Shown here in pieces: positions 8,273-17,673 of a stretch of DNA of 64,000 nucleotides. The position numbers and the translations under genes were made by a program. The notes beneath the pieces are model-generated. The model ran no database searches, was not told where the DNA came from, and worked only from the letters and a program-made list of their open reading frames with translations. Positions within the stretch are counted from its first letter, which is position 1; every line of letters begins with the position of its first letter. This DNA is from Pseudomonas indica NBRC 103045 (GTDB taxonomy: Bacteria > Pseudomonadota > Gammaproteobacteria > Pseudomonadales > Pseudomonadaceae), in assembly GCF_002091635.1 (NCBI RefSeq), contig NZ_BDAC01000008.1, positions 62,001-126,000 on the forward strand, written 5' to 3'.

Positions 8273-9172
8273 ATGGACATCAAACAGCTCAAGTTCCTGA
8301 TCGCCCTGGACGAGACCCGGCATTTCGGCCAGGCCGCGGAGCGCTGCCACATCACCCAGCCGACCCTGTCCATGCGCCTGCGCAACCTGGAAGAGGAACT
8401 GGGTGTGCCGCTGGTCCGCCGCGGCCAGCGCTTCGAAGGCTTCACCGAGCCGGGCGAGCGGGTGCTGGCCTGGGCACGCAGCGTGATGGCCGCCTATGAC
8501 GGCTTGCAGGCCGAGGCGGCAGCCTGCCGGGGCAATCTGGTCGGCACCCTGCGCCTGGGCGTGGTGCCGCTGTCCAGCTTCGATCCGCTGCCACTGCTGC
8601 AACGCCTGCACCAGCGCCATCCGAACCTGCACTTCGTGCTGTCGGCGCTGACGTCGGAGCAGGTTCTCGAACAACTGGCGAGCAACCGCATCGACCTCGG
8701 CGTGTCCTACCTGGACCACCTCGACGCCGAGGCCTTCGACTGCCTGCCGCTGATGGATACCGAAATGGGGCTGCTCTACGACCAGCGCCACTTCCGTTTC
8801 GACGACCTGCCGCTGAGCTGGGAAACCCTGGTGACGCTGCCGCTCGGGCTGCTGTCCAGCGGCATGCATTTCCGCCAGTCCATCGACCATGCCTTCCGCT
8901 CGCGCAGCCTGAAACCCAATCCACTGCTGGAAACCGATGCCGTGCACCAGTTGCTGCAAGCGGTTCACAGCGGTTTCTGCTGCGCCATCATGCCGCTCGG
9001 CGACGGCTTGTCCGGGCTCACCGAACACTTGCGCCTGCAACCCATCGAAAATGCCCACACCCTGGCGCCGCTGGGTTTGATCATGCGCCGCGGCGCCCCT
9101 CGCTCGGCGCTGGCGGAGGCCTGCTTCGACCTGTGCCGTGAACGGCTCGGCGAGGGCACCGCGGAAGGCTGA
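8273..9172 (+). CDS. LysR-family transcriptional regulator
   Basis: 299 aa. The N-terminus MDIKQLKFLIALDETRHFGQ and the winged HTH segment QAAERCHITQPTLSMRLRNLEEEL are typical. The effector domain has no OxyR-type redox cysteine pair, so it is not OxyR. It begins 49 nt after the nucleotidase gene and lies two genes before fdhD, as I recall for PA5179-PA5180. A role in formate or one-carbon metabolism would be a guess from position only. Confidence 0.85.
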   Translation: MDIKQLKFLIALDETRHFGQAAERCHITQPTLSMRLRNLEEELGVPLVRRGQRFEGFTEPGERVLAWARSVMAAYDGLQAEAAACRGNLVGTLRLGVVPLSSFDPLPLLQRLHQRHPNLHFVLSALTSEQVLEQLASNRIDLGVSYLDHLDAEAFDCLPLMDTEMGLLYDQRHFRFDDLPLSWETLVTLPLGLLSSGMHFRQSIDHAFRSRSLKPNPLLETDAVHQLLQAVHSGFCCAIMPLGDGLSGLTEHLRLQPIENAHTLAPLGLIMRRGAPRSALAEACFDLCRERLGEGTAEG

Positions 9173-9175
9173 GCG

Positions 9176-9382
9176 TCACTCCACCTGGCCGAAGCCCTTC
9201 ATGACGCCCGCCATGTCGTCGTACTGCGCCTCCGGCATCTTGCGCAACACGTTCAGCACTTCGTCCTGTGCACCGTTGCGCTCGGCCTGTTCCAGCAGAC
9301 GCTGCTTGGTCGCGGGGAAGCCGACGCCTTTCAGGTATTGGGATACGTTCGCCGGGGACGAGCCGCCTAGACCTCTGGTCAT
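9176..9382 (-). CDS. Small DUF2795-like protein
   Basis: 68 aa, soluble. The segment VSQYLKGVGFPATKQRLLEQAERNG followed by LRKMPEAQYDDMAGVMKGFG matches the pattern of DUF2795 proteins, which look like small helical stress-associated proteins of unknown role. It ends 3 nt from the stop of the convergent LysR gene. Function unknown. Confidence 0.75.
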   Translation of the reverse strand: MTRGLGGSSPANVSQYLKGVGFPATKQRLLEQAERNGAQDEVLNVLRKMPEAQYDDMAGVMKGFGQVE

Positions 9383-9595
9383 GATTTCACCTCCGAATCA
9401 TCGAGTGGGTCATGCTTGAAACTAGAGGGCGATCGCGACCGCAAGTTCGAGCGCAACGGCGCTCCTCCGGACCAACGCCATGTGCCGCGTCCGGGCTCAT
9501 CGACCCGATCTATCGCCGTATCGGCATAACCGATTAGACGCCCGCCCGATGGAGGCTTAGGCTGCGGGGAAAGAACGACGAACAGAGCCTTGCCC

Positions 9596-10423
9596 ATGAA
9601 TGCCCAGCGTCCCGTCCGCCCGCCGCTGGCTGCGGCTGGCGAACAACCGGCCCACGCCAGTCGCGCCTACCGTTACCAGCCTCTCGACGCCAGCGGCGAC
9701 ACGCCGGTGGAGCTGGCCGAGGAGGTCGCGCTGGCCATCGCCTGCAACGGCATCAGCCAGGCGGTGATGCTGGTCTCCCCCACCGATCTGGAAGATTTCG
9801 TCGTCGGCTTCTGCCTCGGCAACAGTATGGTCGACACCATCGACGATATTTATGACCTCCACCTGAGCGGCCTCGGCGAAGCCCGCCAAGCCCAGGTGCG
9901 GATCGCCAATCGCGCCTTCTGGCGTCTCAAGCAGCAGCGACGCTCCCTGGCCGGCACCAGCGGCTGCGGGCTCTGCGGCGTCGAAGCGCTGGACCAGGCG
10001 CTGCCCAGCCTGCCCAGCCTGCCGCTGGCCCCCTTGCCCCCGGCCGAATGGCTCGAGGGCCTGCGTTCGCGCATCGAGGCCTTCCAACCTCTCGGTCAGC
10101 ATTGCGGCGCGGTGCATGCCGCGCTGTTCATGGACGATCATGGCGAAATCCGCCTCGGCCGCGAAGACATCGGCCGCCACAATGCCCTGGACAAGCTGAT
10201 CGGCGCCCTAGCCCGGCAAGGCATCGCCACGGCCGGCGGGCTGGCCATCGTCACCAGCCGCTGCAGCCTGGAGCTGATCCACAAGGTACTGCGCGCCGGC
10301 ATCCAGACCCTGGTCAGCCTCTCCGCCCCCACCGGCCTCGCCGTGCAGTGGGCGCAGCGGCACAACCTGAACCTGATCCACCTGCCCCACCACAGCGCAC
10401 CACGGGTCTACAGCCCGGCGTAA
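9596..10423 (+). CDS. fdhD: Formate dehydrogenase accessory sulfurtransferase
   Basis: 275 aa. FdhD transfers sulfur from IscS to the molybdenum cofactor of formate dehydrogenases. The essential CxxC is present in SGCGLCG, and the C-terminal half carries REDIGRHNALDKLIG and TSRCSLELIHK. ATG 9596 is favoured; TTG 9590 would add two residues. No formate dehydrogenase subunit gene is present in this window, so its client enzyme is encoded elsewhere. Confidence 0.92.
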   Translation: MNAQRPVRPPLAAAGEQPAHASRAYRYQPLDASGDTPVELAEEVALAIACNGISQAVMLVSPTDLEDFVVGFCLGNSMVDTIDDIYDLHLSGLGEARQAQVRIANRAFWRLKQQRRSLAGTSGCGLCGVEALDQALPSLPSLPLAPLPPAEWLEGLRSRIEAFQPLGQHCGAVHAALFMDDHGEIRLGREDIGRHNALDKLIGALARQGIATAGGLAIVTSRCSLELIHKVLRAGIQTLVSLSAPTGLAVQWAQRHNLNLIHLPHHSAPRVYSPA

Positions 10424-10735
10424 TCTCCACCACCCGACGCCCGCAAGATGCCCTACCGGGACTGCCGACGGGTGGAACGCGCTGCATAGCTCGGAGTTGG
10501 CAAAGGCACTACGGCTGCAACCGGCGAAAGGCGGGGTGGATTCTGTGAGGGGAAAGAGAGGGCCGCCTGTTGAAAAGGACGGTTTGGAAGCAAGATAAGA
10601 CCGCTTCGCTTACGCCAAGTTCCCTAGTAAAAACAAATACTTATATCCGTGTACAGCTCGTCGGCTGGCGCTTGCGGAGCGCGTGATCCGAAGGCGAGGA
10701 TCAGCCCCGTCATCCCCACAGAGGCTGTCCCTTTC
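10424..10735. other. Intergenic region without recognised gene
   Basis: About 310 bp between fdhD and the glycine-zipper gene. It includes an AT-rich patch around 10625-10645 that could hold the downstream promoter. I see no convincing ORF, RNA or repeat. Confidence 0.5.
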
Positions 10736-11194
10736 ATGAAGAACTTCTCGTCGATGCTTTTACTGTCCCTGGGTCTGGCCAGCGGCGCCGCCTTCGGTGG
10801 CGATACCCAGGCCGCCGTGGGCGGTGCGCTGGGCGGGGCGTTGGGTTCGGTGGTCGGCCAGCAGGTCGGCGGCGATACCGGCGCGGCCATTGGGGCCGGC
10901 CTGGGTGGCGCAGCCGGCGGCGCGGTGAGTGCCAACCGCGGCAGCAAGACCGAAGCGGCGATCGGCGGCGGCCTGGGTGCGGCCGGTGGCAACGTGATCG
11001 GCCAGAAAGTCGGTGGCACCACCGGCGGCGTGATTGGCGCGGCCGTGGGTGGCGGCGCCGGTAGTGCGCTGGGCAACCATTACGGTGACGGAGGTAGCGA
11101 AGGCGGCCGCCATTACTATGTCCGTGACCATGACGACGACCACCGCTACGGCCGCAAGCACAAGAAACACTGGAAGAAGCACCGCCACCACTGA
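10736..11194 (+). CDS. Secreted glycine-zipper protein
   Basis: 152 aa. A signal peptide (MKNFSSMLLLSLGLASGAAFG) is followed by three to four glycine-zipper repeats of the GGALGGALGSVVGQQVGG type (about residues 25-110), then a basic His/Lys/Asp-rich tail ending HRHH. Glycine-zipper 2TM proteins usually insert in or associate with the outer membrane. ATG 10736 is chosen for the signal peptide; upstream in-frame codons give no plausible leader. The charged His-rich tail could bind metal, but this is not established. Confidence 0.8.
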   Translation: MKNFSSMLLLSLGLASGAAFGGDTQAAVGGALGGALGSVVGQQVGGDTGAAIGAGLGGAAGGAVSANRGSKTEAAIGGGLGAAGGNVIGQKVGGTTGGVIGAAVGGGAGSALGNHYGDGGSEGGRHYYVRDHDDDHRYGRKHKKHWKKHRHH

Positions 11195-11210
11195 AACGGC
11201 TGCTCTCCTG

Positions 11211-11233
11211 GGGCGACGTTCCGTGCGTCGCCC
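11211..11233. terminator. Hairpin between convergent genes
   Basis: 8-bp stem GGGCGACG (11211-11218) with CGTCGCCC (11226-11233) between the glycine-zipper and GNAT genes, without a clear T-run. Confidence 0.4.
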
Positions 11234-11244
11234 GACGCTCCCCG

Positions 11245-11763
11245 TCAGCTTTCCGGCGACGAGGCCATCGGTACCGGGGAGCCGATCAGCAAGGCGACGT
11301 CGCCCTGATCCGCGATCTGGCGCTCGACCGGCGCCATCTCATCGATCTGCTTCATGACCAGTTCGACATGCCCGGCGCGCGCGTCGGTACGCAGATCGAT
11401 CTGCCGGAAGCCATGGCGCTGGTAAAAGGCCACGGCGTGGTTGTTGCGTTGATAGACCGATAACTCCAGCCCGTCGGCCAGGGACTTGGCTTTCTCCAGC
11501 AGCCTGGAGCCGATACCGCGGCCATGCTGCGAAGGAGAAACGAACAGCGCCGCCAGCACATGGGCCTGCAAGGCGAAGAAACCGAGGATTACATCGTTTT
11601 CCTCGAAGACCCAGACATCGGCACTGGGCAGGTAATGATTGCGCATATCCTCCAGTTTGCTCTGCCAGAAGGCCGGCTCGATGAAGTCATGGGCATGCAG
11701 GGAGGCTTCCAGCCATATCATCAGCACCGCTTCCAAGTCATCCGGTGTGCCTTTCCTGATCAT
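11245..11763 (-). CDS. GNAT-family N-acetyltransferase
   Basis: 172 aa. The acetyl-CoA pyrophosphate loop is VSPSQHGRGIGSRLLEKA, followed by the typical beta-bulge segment ELSVYQRNNHAVAFYQRHGF. The overall pattern resembles YjaB-type acetyltransferases. The last 35 residues after the GNAT fold (APVERQIADQGDVALLIG and on) are not part of the usual domain. Substrate unknown. Confidence 0.85.
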   Translation of the reverse strand: MIRKGTPDDLEAVLMIWLEASLHAHDFIEPAFWQSKLEDMRNHYLPSADVWVFEENDVILGFFALQAHVLAALFVSPSQHGRGIGSRLLEKAKSLADGLELSVYQRNNHAVAFYQRHGFRQIDLRTDARAGHVELVMKQIDEMAPVERQIADQGDVALLIGSPVPMASSPES

Positions 11764-11854
11764 CGGGAATCCTCGTTCGAAACCGGCCAGGCCGGCGTTA
11801 TCGCATTAGAGCCCCGATGAACGGACACCGTTCCGCTCGTCGCCCGCAGGCGCG

Positions 11855-13285
11855 TCAGAGAATCGGCGAAATCAGCCGCGCCACCCGCATGCCGAGCTGC
11901 TGCAAATGACGCAGGCGGTGGCGGTCTTCCACGCCCAGCTCACGTGCCTGGGCGAAGTCGTCGAGCAGCATGCGCTCCACCTCGCTGGCGAAGGCGGTGT
12001 CGACGGTGAATACCGTCACCTCGAAGTTCAACCGGAAGGAGCGGTTGTCCAGGTTGGCACTGCCCACCGCTGCGGCGCGGTCGTCGATCAGCATCACCTT
12101 CTGATGCAGGAAGCCCGGCACGTAGCGGTACACCCGGATACCGGCCTTGGCCGCCTCGTAGGCGTATAGGCTGGACGCCGCGTAGACCACCCGGTGGTCT
12201 GCCCGCGACGGCAGCAGGATGCGCACCTCCACGCCGCGCATCACGGCCAGGCGCAGGGCGGCGAACACTGCCTCGTCGGGCACGAAGTAGGGGCTGGTGA
12301 TCCACACCCGCTGGCGCGCCGCATGAATCGCCGCGACGAACAGCAGCGAGCCGGTTTCCTGGGCATCCGCCGGGCCGCTGGTGACCACCTGGCAGATCAC
12401 CCCGCCGCTCTCGTAGGCATCCGGCAACAGCAGCGGCGGCAAGCGCCGGGTCACCCAGAACCAGTCCTCGGCGAAGGACTCCTGCAGGCAGGCCAGGGCC
12501 GGCCCGCGAATTTCCAGGTGGGTGTCACGCCAGGGCGCCAGCGGCGGCTTGAGGCCGAGGTATTCCTCGCCGACGTTGAGCCCGCCAACGAACCCGCGCA
12601 GGCCGTCCACCACGACGATCTTGCGGTGGTTGCGGAAGTTGAGCTGGAAACGGTTGATCATCCCGCCGCGGGCGGAAAAGCCGTGCACCTGCACACCGCC
12701 GTCGCGCAACCGCTGCACGTAGCCGCGGGGCAGCGCATGGCTGCCGATGCTGTCGAACAGCACGAACACCCGCACGCCGGCGGCTGCCCGTTCCAGCAGC
12801 GCCGCCTGCAGACGCCGCCCGAGCGGATCGTCACGGACGATGAAGAACTGCACCAGCACCACCTGCCGCGCTTCGGCGATAGCCCCGAGGATCGCCTCGA
12901 AGGTGGCGTCGCCATCGATCAGCAGGCGCACCCAATTGTTCGCCAGGGTCGGCTGGCGCGCCAGCTTCGCCAGGACCCGCAGGCCCCGGTAGGCCTCGCT
13001 CTCGCGAGCGGCCTGGGCCTCTTCCACCCAGGGTCGCCAGTCCACGTCGACCATGGCCCGGCGCATCTCGTGATCGGCCTCGCGCCGCGCGCGGATGTAA
13101 GCGTCGAAGCGGTTGCGGCCGAACACCAGGTACGGCAGCAGGGTCAGGTAAGGCATGAACACCAGGGAAATGGCCCAGGCGATGGCGCCCTGGGCGGTAC
13201 GCACGGTCAGCACCGCATGAATCGCCGCCAGCACGCCGAGCGCCTGGACGCCAGCGAGTAGGTACCCCAGCAGGTGCAACTCCAT
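11855..13285 (-). CDS. cls: Cardiolipin synthase
   Basis: 476 aa inner-membrane phospholipase D-family enzyme that condenses two phosphatidylglycerols to cardiolipin and glycerol. Two N-terminal membrane segments (about residues 4-25 and 32-55) precede two HKD motifs: His220 in [10 protein letters not shown] and His394 in [10 protein letters not shown], each with the downstream GSxN-like residues ([10 protein letters not shown] after the second). The length and topology fit ClsA. It is monocistronic, downstream of glgP on the same strand. Confidence 0.93.
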   Translation of the reverse strand: MELHLLGYLLAGVQALGVLAAIHAVLTVRTAQGAIAWAISLVFMPYLTLLPYLVFGRNRFDAYIRARREADHEMRRAMVDVDWRPWVEEAQAARESEAYRGLRVLAKLARQPTLANNWVRLLIDGDATFEAILGAIAEARQVVLVQFFIVRDDPLGRRLQAALLERAAAGVRVFVLFDSIGSHALPRGYVQRLRDGGVQVHGFSARGGMINRFQLNFRNHRKIVVVDGLRGFVGGLNVGEEYLGLKPPLAPWRDTHLEIRGPALACLQESFAEDWFWVTRRLPPLLLPDAYESGGVICQVVTSGPADAQETGSLLFVAAIHAARQRVWITSPYFVPDEAVFAALRLAVMRGVEVRILLPSRADHRVVYAASSLYAYEAAKAGIRVYRYVPGFLHQKVMLIDDRAAAVGSANLDNRSFRLNFEVTVFTVDTAFASEVERMLLDDFAQARELGVEDRHRLRHLQQLGMRVARLISPIL

Positions 13286-13381
13286 GGCCTATCCGCTTCC
13301 CCCCGATCAGACGCAGCATAGCCGAGCGGCCCGGGGCACGGCCGCCGGAAGCGCTGATGGCTTATTCCGGTGCCAGGTCGA

Positions 13382-15832
13382 TCAGTCTAGCGCTCGCCAG
13401 ATCTCGCCGGCGTATTCGCGGATGGTGCGGTCGGAGGAGAACCAGCCGACCCGCGCGGTATTCAGCACTGACGAACGCCACCACTGCTTCGGGTCGTTCC
13501 AGCACAGCTCGACTTGGCGCTGGGCCTCCCAGTAGGCATCGAAATCGGCGCAGACCATGAAGGTGTCGTGCCAGGTCAGGCCATCGACCAGCCCGACATA
13601 GCGCCCCGGATCGTCCGGCGAGAACACCCCGCTGCGGATCGCCATCAGCACCTCGTGCAACCGCGGCGAGGCGGCGACGATGGCCTCGGCGTTGAACTCG
13701 CCAGCCCGTTTGCGCGCCTCCACCTCCTGGGCGCGCAGGCCGAAGATGAACATGTGTTCCTGGCCGATCCGCTCGCACATCTCCACATTCGCGCCGTCCA
13801 GGGTGCCGATGGTCAGGGCGCCATTGAGGGCGAACTTCATGTTGCTGGTGCCCGAGGCCTCCATGCCGGCGGTGGAAATCTGCTCGGACAGGTCCGCCGC
13901 CGGGATGATGCTCTCCGCCAGACTGACGTTGTAATTGGGCAGGAATACCACCTTGAGCATGCCGCGCACGGTCGGGTCGCCGTTGACCACGCGGGCGATG
14001 TCGTTGGCCAGCTTGATGATCAGCTTGGCCTGGTGATAGCTGGCCGCCGCCTTGCCGGCGAAAATCTTCACCCGCGGCACCCAGGGCATGCTCGGCTCGT
14101 CGCGGATGGCCTGGTACAGCGCCACGGTGTGCAACAGGTTGAGCAGTTGCCGCTTGTATTCGTGGATGCGTTTGACCTGCACGTCGAACAGCGCACCGGG
14201 ATCGAGAACGATGCCCTGGCGCTCGTACACCAGGTTGGCCAGGGCCTCCTTGTTGCGCCGGCGCTGCTCGGCGAAGCGCTTGCGGAAGGCCGGTTTGTCG
14301 GCGAACGGCTCCAGGTTCGGCAGGAGATTTTCCGGATCGTCCAGCAACTGCTCTCCCACCGACTCCACCAGCAGCTCGGTCAGCCCGGGGTTGGCCTGGT
14401 ACAGCCAGCGACGGAAGGTGATGCCGTTGGTCTTGTTGTTGATCCGCTGCGGATAGAGGCGGTGCAGCTCGGCGAACACCGTGCTGCGCATCAGATCGGT
14501 ATGCAGGGCCGATACGCCATTGACGCTGTGCGAGCCGAGGAACGCCAGATTGCCCATGCGCACCCGCCGGCCATGTTCTTCCTCGATCAGCGAGACGGCG
14601 CGCAGCAGGTCGAAATCGTGCAGCCCCTGCTCGCGCAACTGGTCGATGTGGTAGGCGTTGATCAGGTAGATGATCTGCATGTGCCGCGGCAACAGCCGCT
14701 CCATCAGGCTCACCGGCCAGGTTTCCAGGGCCTCCGGTAGCAGGGTGTGGTTGGTGTAGGAGAGCGTGCCGACGGTCAGCTCCCAGGCCTGTTCCCAGGG
14801 CAGCAGGTGTTCGTCCACCAGCAGGCGCATCAGCTCCGCCACGGCGATGGCCGGGTGGGTGTCGTTGAGCTGGATGGCGGCGTACTCGGGCAGGTTGAGG
14901 AAGGTGCCGCGCTGTTTGAGATGACGGCGCAGCAAGTCCTGCAGCGAGGCGGAGACGAAGAAGTATTCCTGGCGCAGGCGCAGCTCCTGGCCGGCCTCGG
15001 TGCTGTCCGCGGGGTAGAGCACCCGCGAAATGCTTTCCGCCCGTGCCTCCTCCACCACCGCGCCGATGTGGTCGCCGGCATTGAAGCGCTCCAGGTGCAG
15101 CTCGCTCTCGGCGCGGGCCCGCCACAGACGCAGGGTGTTCACGCTGGCGCCGCGCCAGCCGACGATGGGTGTGTCGTAGGCGATCGAGCGGACCGCTTCG
15201 GCCGGGTGCCAGACCTGGCGCAAGGTGCCGTTCTCGTCCACCACCGGCACCACGCTACCCCCGAAGCCGACCAGGTAGCTCACTTCGGGGCGCTCGAACT
15301 CCCAGGGGTTGCCGAAATCCAGCCAGGTTTCGGTCTGCTCGTGCTGCCAGCCGTCGATGATCGCCTGGCGGAACAGACCGTGCTCGTAGCGGATGCCGTA
15401 GCCGTGGGCGGCCACGCCGAGAGTGGCCATGCTTTCCATGAAGCAGGCGGCAAGCCGGCCGAGGCCGCCGTTGCCGAGCGCGGCGTCCGGCTCGAGAGTA
15501 CGGATGCGCTCGATATCGACATCCAGCTCGCTCAGCGCCTGGCGCGCCACTTCGAGCAGGCCGAGGTTGCTCAGGTTATCCAGTAGCAGGCGGCCGATGA
15601 GGAACTCCAGGGAGAGGTAATAGACCCGTTTCTGTCCCTTGCGATAAATCTGCCGGGTGTGGTCCATCCAGTGATCGACCATGTGATCGCGGGTGGCCAA
15701 GGCAATGGCCTCGAACCAGTCGTGATCGAAGGCATGCTCGGGGTCCTTGCCCACCGAGTAAGTCAGTTTGGAAAGAACATTGGCACGGAAAGCGGCGACT
15801 TCATCGGCGGAAACGAGAGGCTCCTTGGGCAT
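13382..15832 (-). CDS. glgP: Glycogen/maltodextrin phosphorylase
   Basis: 816 aa. It releases glucose 1-phosphate from alpha-1,4-glucans using pyridoxal phosphate. The PLP lysine is Lys666 in GTSNMKFALNGALTIGT. Other family signatures are present (DAALGNGGLGRLAACF, YGIRYEHGLF, NDTHPAIAVAELMR, VKRIHEYKRQLLN). Full length. The rest of the glycogen pathway (glgBCAX) is not nearby, so the gene stands apart from a glg cluster here. Confidence 0.95.
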   Translation of the reverse strand: MPKEPLVSADEVAAFRANVLSKLTYSVGKDPEHAFDHDWFEAIALATRDHMVDHWMDHTRQIYRKGQKRVYYLSLEFLIGRLLLDNLSNLGLLEVARQALSELDVDIERIRTLEPDAALGNGGLGRLAACFMESMATLGVAAHGYGIRYEHGLFRQAIIDGWQHEQTETWLDFGNPWEFERPEVSYLVGFGGSVVPVVDENGTLRQVWHPAEAVRSIAYDTPIVGWRGASVNTLRLWRARAESELHLERFNAGDHIGAVVEEARAESISRVLYPADSTEAGQELRLRQEYFFVSASLQDLLRRHLKQRGTFLNLPEYAAIQLNDTHPAIAVAELMRLLVDEHLLPWEQAWELTVGTLSYTNHTLLPEALETWPVSLMERLLPRHMQIIYLINAYHIDQLREQGLHDFDLLRAVSLIEEEHGRRVRMGNLAFLGSHSVNGVSALHTDLMRSTVFAELHRLYPQRINNKTNGITFRRWLYQANPGLTELLVESVGEQLLDDPENLLPNLEPFADKPAFRKRFAEQRRRNKEALANLVYERQGIVLDPGALFDVQVKRIHEYKRQLLNLLHTVALYQAIRDEPSMPWVPRVKIFAGKAAASYHQAKLIIKLANDIARVVNGDPTVRGMLKVVFLPNYNVSLAESIIPAADLSEQISTAGMEASGTSNMKFALNGALTIGTLDGANVEMCERIGQEHMFIFGLRAQEVEARKRAGEFNAEAIVAASPRLHEVLMAIRSGVFSPDDPGRYVGLVDGLTWHDTFMVCADFDAYWEAQRQVELCWNDPKQWWRSSVLNTARVGWFSSDRTIREYAGEIWRALD

Positions 15833-16018
15833 TGCTGCGTCCTCACAGGCGTTGACTGTACGGCTGACATTGATCCGATCTCAGCGTGTGACCCCCGGCA
15901 GGAACCCAGGGTTCGGAAAAAACTCGGTCGGGCGCGCCGGCCGGCGGACAAGGCTGGCAAAACCCGCGGCGGCCGTTATCATCCGCGCCCGCCATGCGCC
16001 CCTTCGCAGACCCCGAGC

Positions 16019-16420
16019 ATGAAAAAGCCCGTCATCGCCGCCGCCGACATCGACCGCCTGGAAACCTGGGTGAAATACAAGGACAGCCTGTGCCGCGACT
16101 GCATGGCGAGCTGCTGCACCCTACCGGTGGAAGTGCGCATCGGCGACCTGATCCGCATCGGCCTGGTCGACGAATTCGAGCGCGGCGAACCGGCCAAGCA
16201 GATCGCCAAGCGATTGATGAAGGACGGCATCGTCGAACACTTCAACCACAAGCAGGAAGTGTTCACCCTCACCCGCCTGGCGAACGGCGACTGCCTCTAC
16301 CTGGACCGGAAGACACGGCTCTGCACCATCTACGCAAAGCGCCCGGATACCTGCCGCAACCATCCCAGAATAGGCCCGCGTCCGGGCTATTGCGCGTATC
16401 GGCCGAAAAACCAGGGCTGA
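16019..16420 (+). CDS. YkgJ-type cysteine-cluster protein
   Basis: 133 aa. A cysteine cluster CRDCMASCC near residue 22 plus later Cys residues (GDCLYL, RLCTIYAKRPDTCRNHP, GYCAY) matches the YkgJ/UPF0153 family, thought to bind zinc or an iron-sulfur cluster. ATG 16019 gives the compact form; the long upstream frame is antisense to glgP and lacks family features. Function unknown. Confidence 0.8.
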   Translation: MKKPVIAAADIDRLETWVKYKDSLCRDCMASCCTLPVEVRIGDLIRIGLVDEFERGEPAKQIAKRLMKDGIVEHFNHKQEVFTLTRLANGDCLYLDRKTRLCTIYAKRPDTCRNHPRIGPRPGYCAYRPKNQG

Positions 16421-16429
16421 CGGGCCTGG

Positions 16430-16456
16430 GTCGGGCGAATGAATTCGCCCCTACAC
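16430..16456 (-). repeat. Palindromic repeat, family A, copy 2
   Basis: Inverted copy of the element at 837-863 (GGGCGAATGAATTCGCCCC then TACAC), just after the YkgJ-type gene. Confidence 0.7.
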
Positions 16457-16566
16457 CATAGGCTTCACTCGCGATTGGCTCATAGCCATCCCCAAGGCAA
16501 CTGGAACAACCCCCGCCCGGCCGCGTCTAGAACTGTATCGTCCCGCGCCAGCACGCTCCTTTCGCC

Positions 16567-17673
16567 ATGCCTCGATCACCGTTGCCGACTTCCGCGCGTT
16601 TCCTCCCGCTTCCGGGGCTCCTCCTGCTCTGCGCGCTGGCCACTGCGGCGACCCCGCAAGACGCCGGCCTCGGCTGGCCCGAGCGGTTGCTCGAGGAGTT
16701 GAGCCGGATCGACACCGACTACCCCGGCGAAATCGGCGTCTTCGCCAAGGACCTGGATAGCGGCCTGTCGATCTCCTTTCGTGGCGAGGAAACCTGGTAC
16801 CTGGCTTCCGGAATCAAGGTGCCGGTGGCCATCGCCGTCCTGCGTGGCGTGGAGCGCGGCGAGTTCACGCTCGACGATCGCCTGCGCCTGGAGGCCTACG
16901 ACTATGTCGATGGCGCCGGCGAGACCAATCGCCATCCGCCGGGCGCACGGCTCGGCGTGCGCTTCCTCCTCGAACAGATGGTGATCCACAGCGACAACAG
17001 TGCCTCCGACCGCCTGATCCGGCTGGTCGGCATCGAGGCGGTCAACCGGGTCGTCGAGGAACTGGCGCCAGGTGGTTTCCAGCCGATCACCCCGCTGGCC
17101 GACGTCCGCCGGCATGCCTACAGCCAGTTGCATCCGGCCGCGTTCCGCCTGAGCGGCCGGGATTTCCTGCAATTGAAGCAACAACGCAGCGACGCGGCCC
17201 GGCGCGCCACCCTCGCCCGACTGCTCGGCGTCGCCCCCACCGAGTTGCGCCCCCTCAGCCTGGGCGAAGCCTTCGAAGCCTATTACGCCACCCAGCTCAA
17301 CTCCGCCCGGCTCAGCGCCTACGGCGAGCTGCTGGAAGCCCTGGCCAACGGCAAGGCCCTGGGCGCCGAGGGCAGCGCCCACCTGATGGGGCTGATGGAG
17401 CGCGTCGCCACCGGACGCAAGCGAATCAAGGCCGGCCTGCCGACCGTTGCGGCGTTCCTCCACAAGACCGGCACCCAGCGTGCCCGCTTCTGCGACCTCG
17501 GCATCGTCCGTACCGCCGGGACGGACGGCGACAAGCGCCTGATCGTCGCCGCCTGCACCCGTGGCGACTCGTCGCTGGCTCGCTCGGAAACCGCGCTGCG
17601 CCTGGTAGGACAGGCCGTCTGGCAATCCGGTGCACTGCTTCCGGCGCCGGAAGAACTGGAGGTGCGGCGATGA
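16567..17673 (+). CDS. Exported serine hydrolase with beta-lactamase-like motifs (first of two)
   Basis: 368 aa with a cleavable-looking signal (hydrophobic residues 11-28). The three active-site motifs of the serine beta-lactamase/PBP fold are intact: SxxK at Ser81-Lys84 (SGIK), SDN at 142-144, and KTG at 300-302. The omega-loop region (about 178-200) reads YSQLHPAAFRLSGRD and lacks the ExxLN general base of class A enzymes, so efficient beta-lactam hydrolysis is doubtful; a peptidoglycan peptidase or amidase is as likely. A second paralogue overlaps by 4 nt (ATGA). The start lacks a strong ribosome site and could be slightly different. Confidence 0.8.
   Translation: MPRSPLPTSARFLPLPGLLLLCALATAATPQDAGLGWPERLLEELSRIDTDYPGEIGVFAKDLDSGLSISFRGEETWYLASGIKVPVAIAVLRGVERGEFTLDDRLRLEAYDYVDGAGETNRHPPGARLGVRFLLEQMVIHSDNSASDRLIRLVGIEAVNRVVEELAPGGFQPITPLADVRRHAYSQLHPAAFRLSGRDFLQLKQQRSDAARRATLARLLGVAPTELRPLSLGEAFEAYYATQLNSARLSAYGELLEALANGKALGAEGSAHLMGLMERVATGRKRIKAGLPTVAAFLHKTGTQRARFCDLGIVRTAGTDGDKRLIVAACTRGDSSLARSETALRLVGQAVWQSGALLPAPEELEVRR

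Noticed and set aside
8273..9172. OxyR as the identity of the LysR gene
   Set aside because: The redox cysteine pair in the OxyR regulatory domain is absent, and the genomic context is fdhD rather than peroxide defence.
10649..10735. N-terminal extension of the glycine-zipper protein
   Set aside because: The extra 29 residues would bury the clear signal peptide that starts at 10736.
13362..15125. A 587-codon minus-strand frame overlapping glgP
   Set aside because: Arg/Gly/Ala-rich out-of-frame shadow of glgP, typical of high-GC coding sequence.
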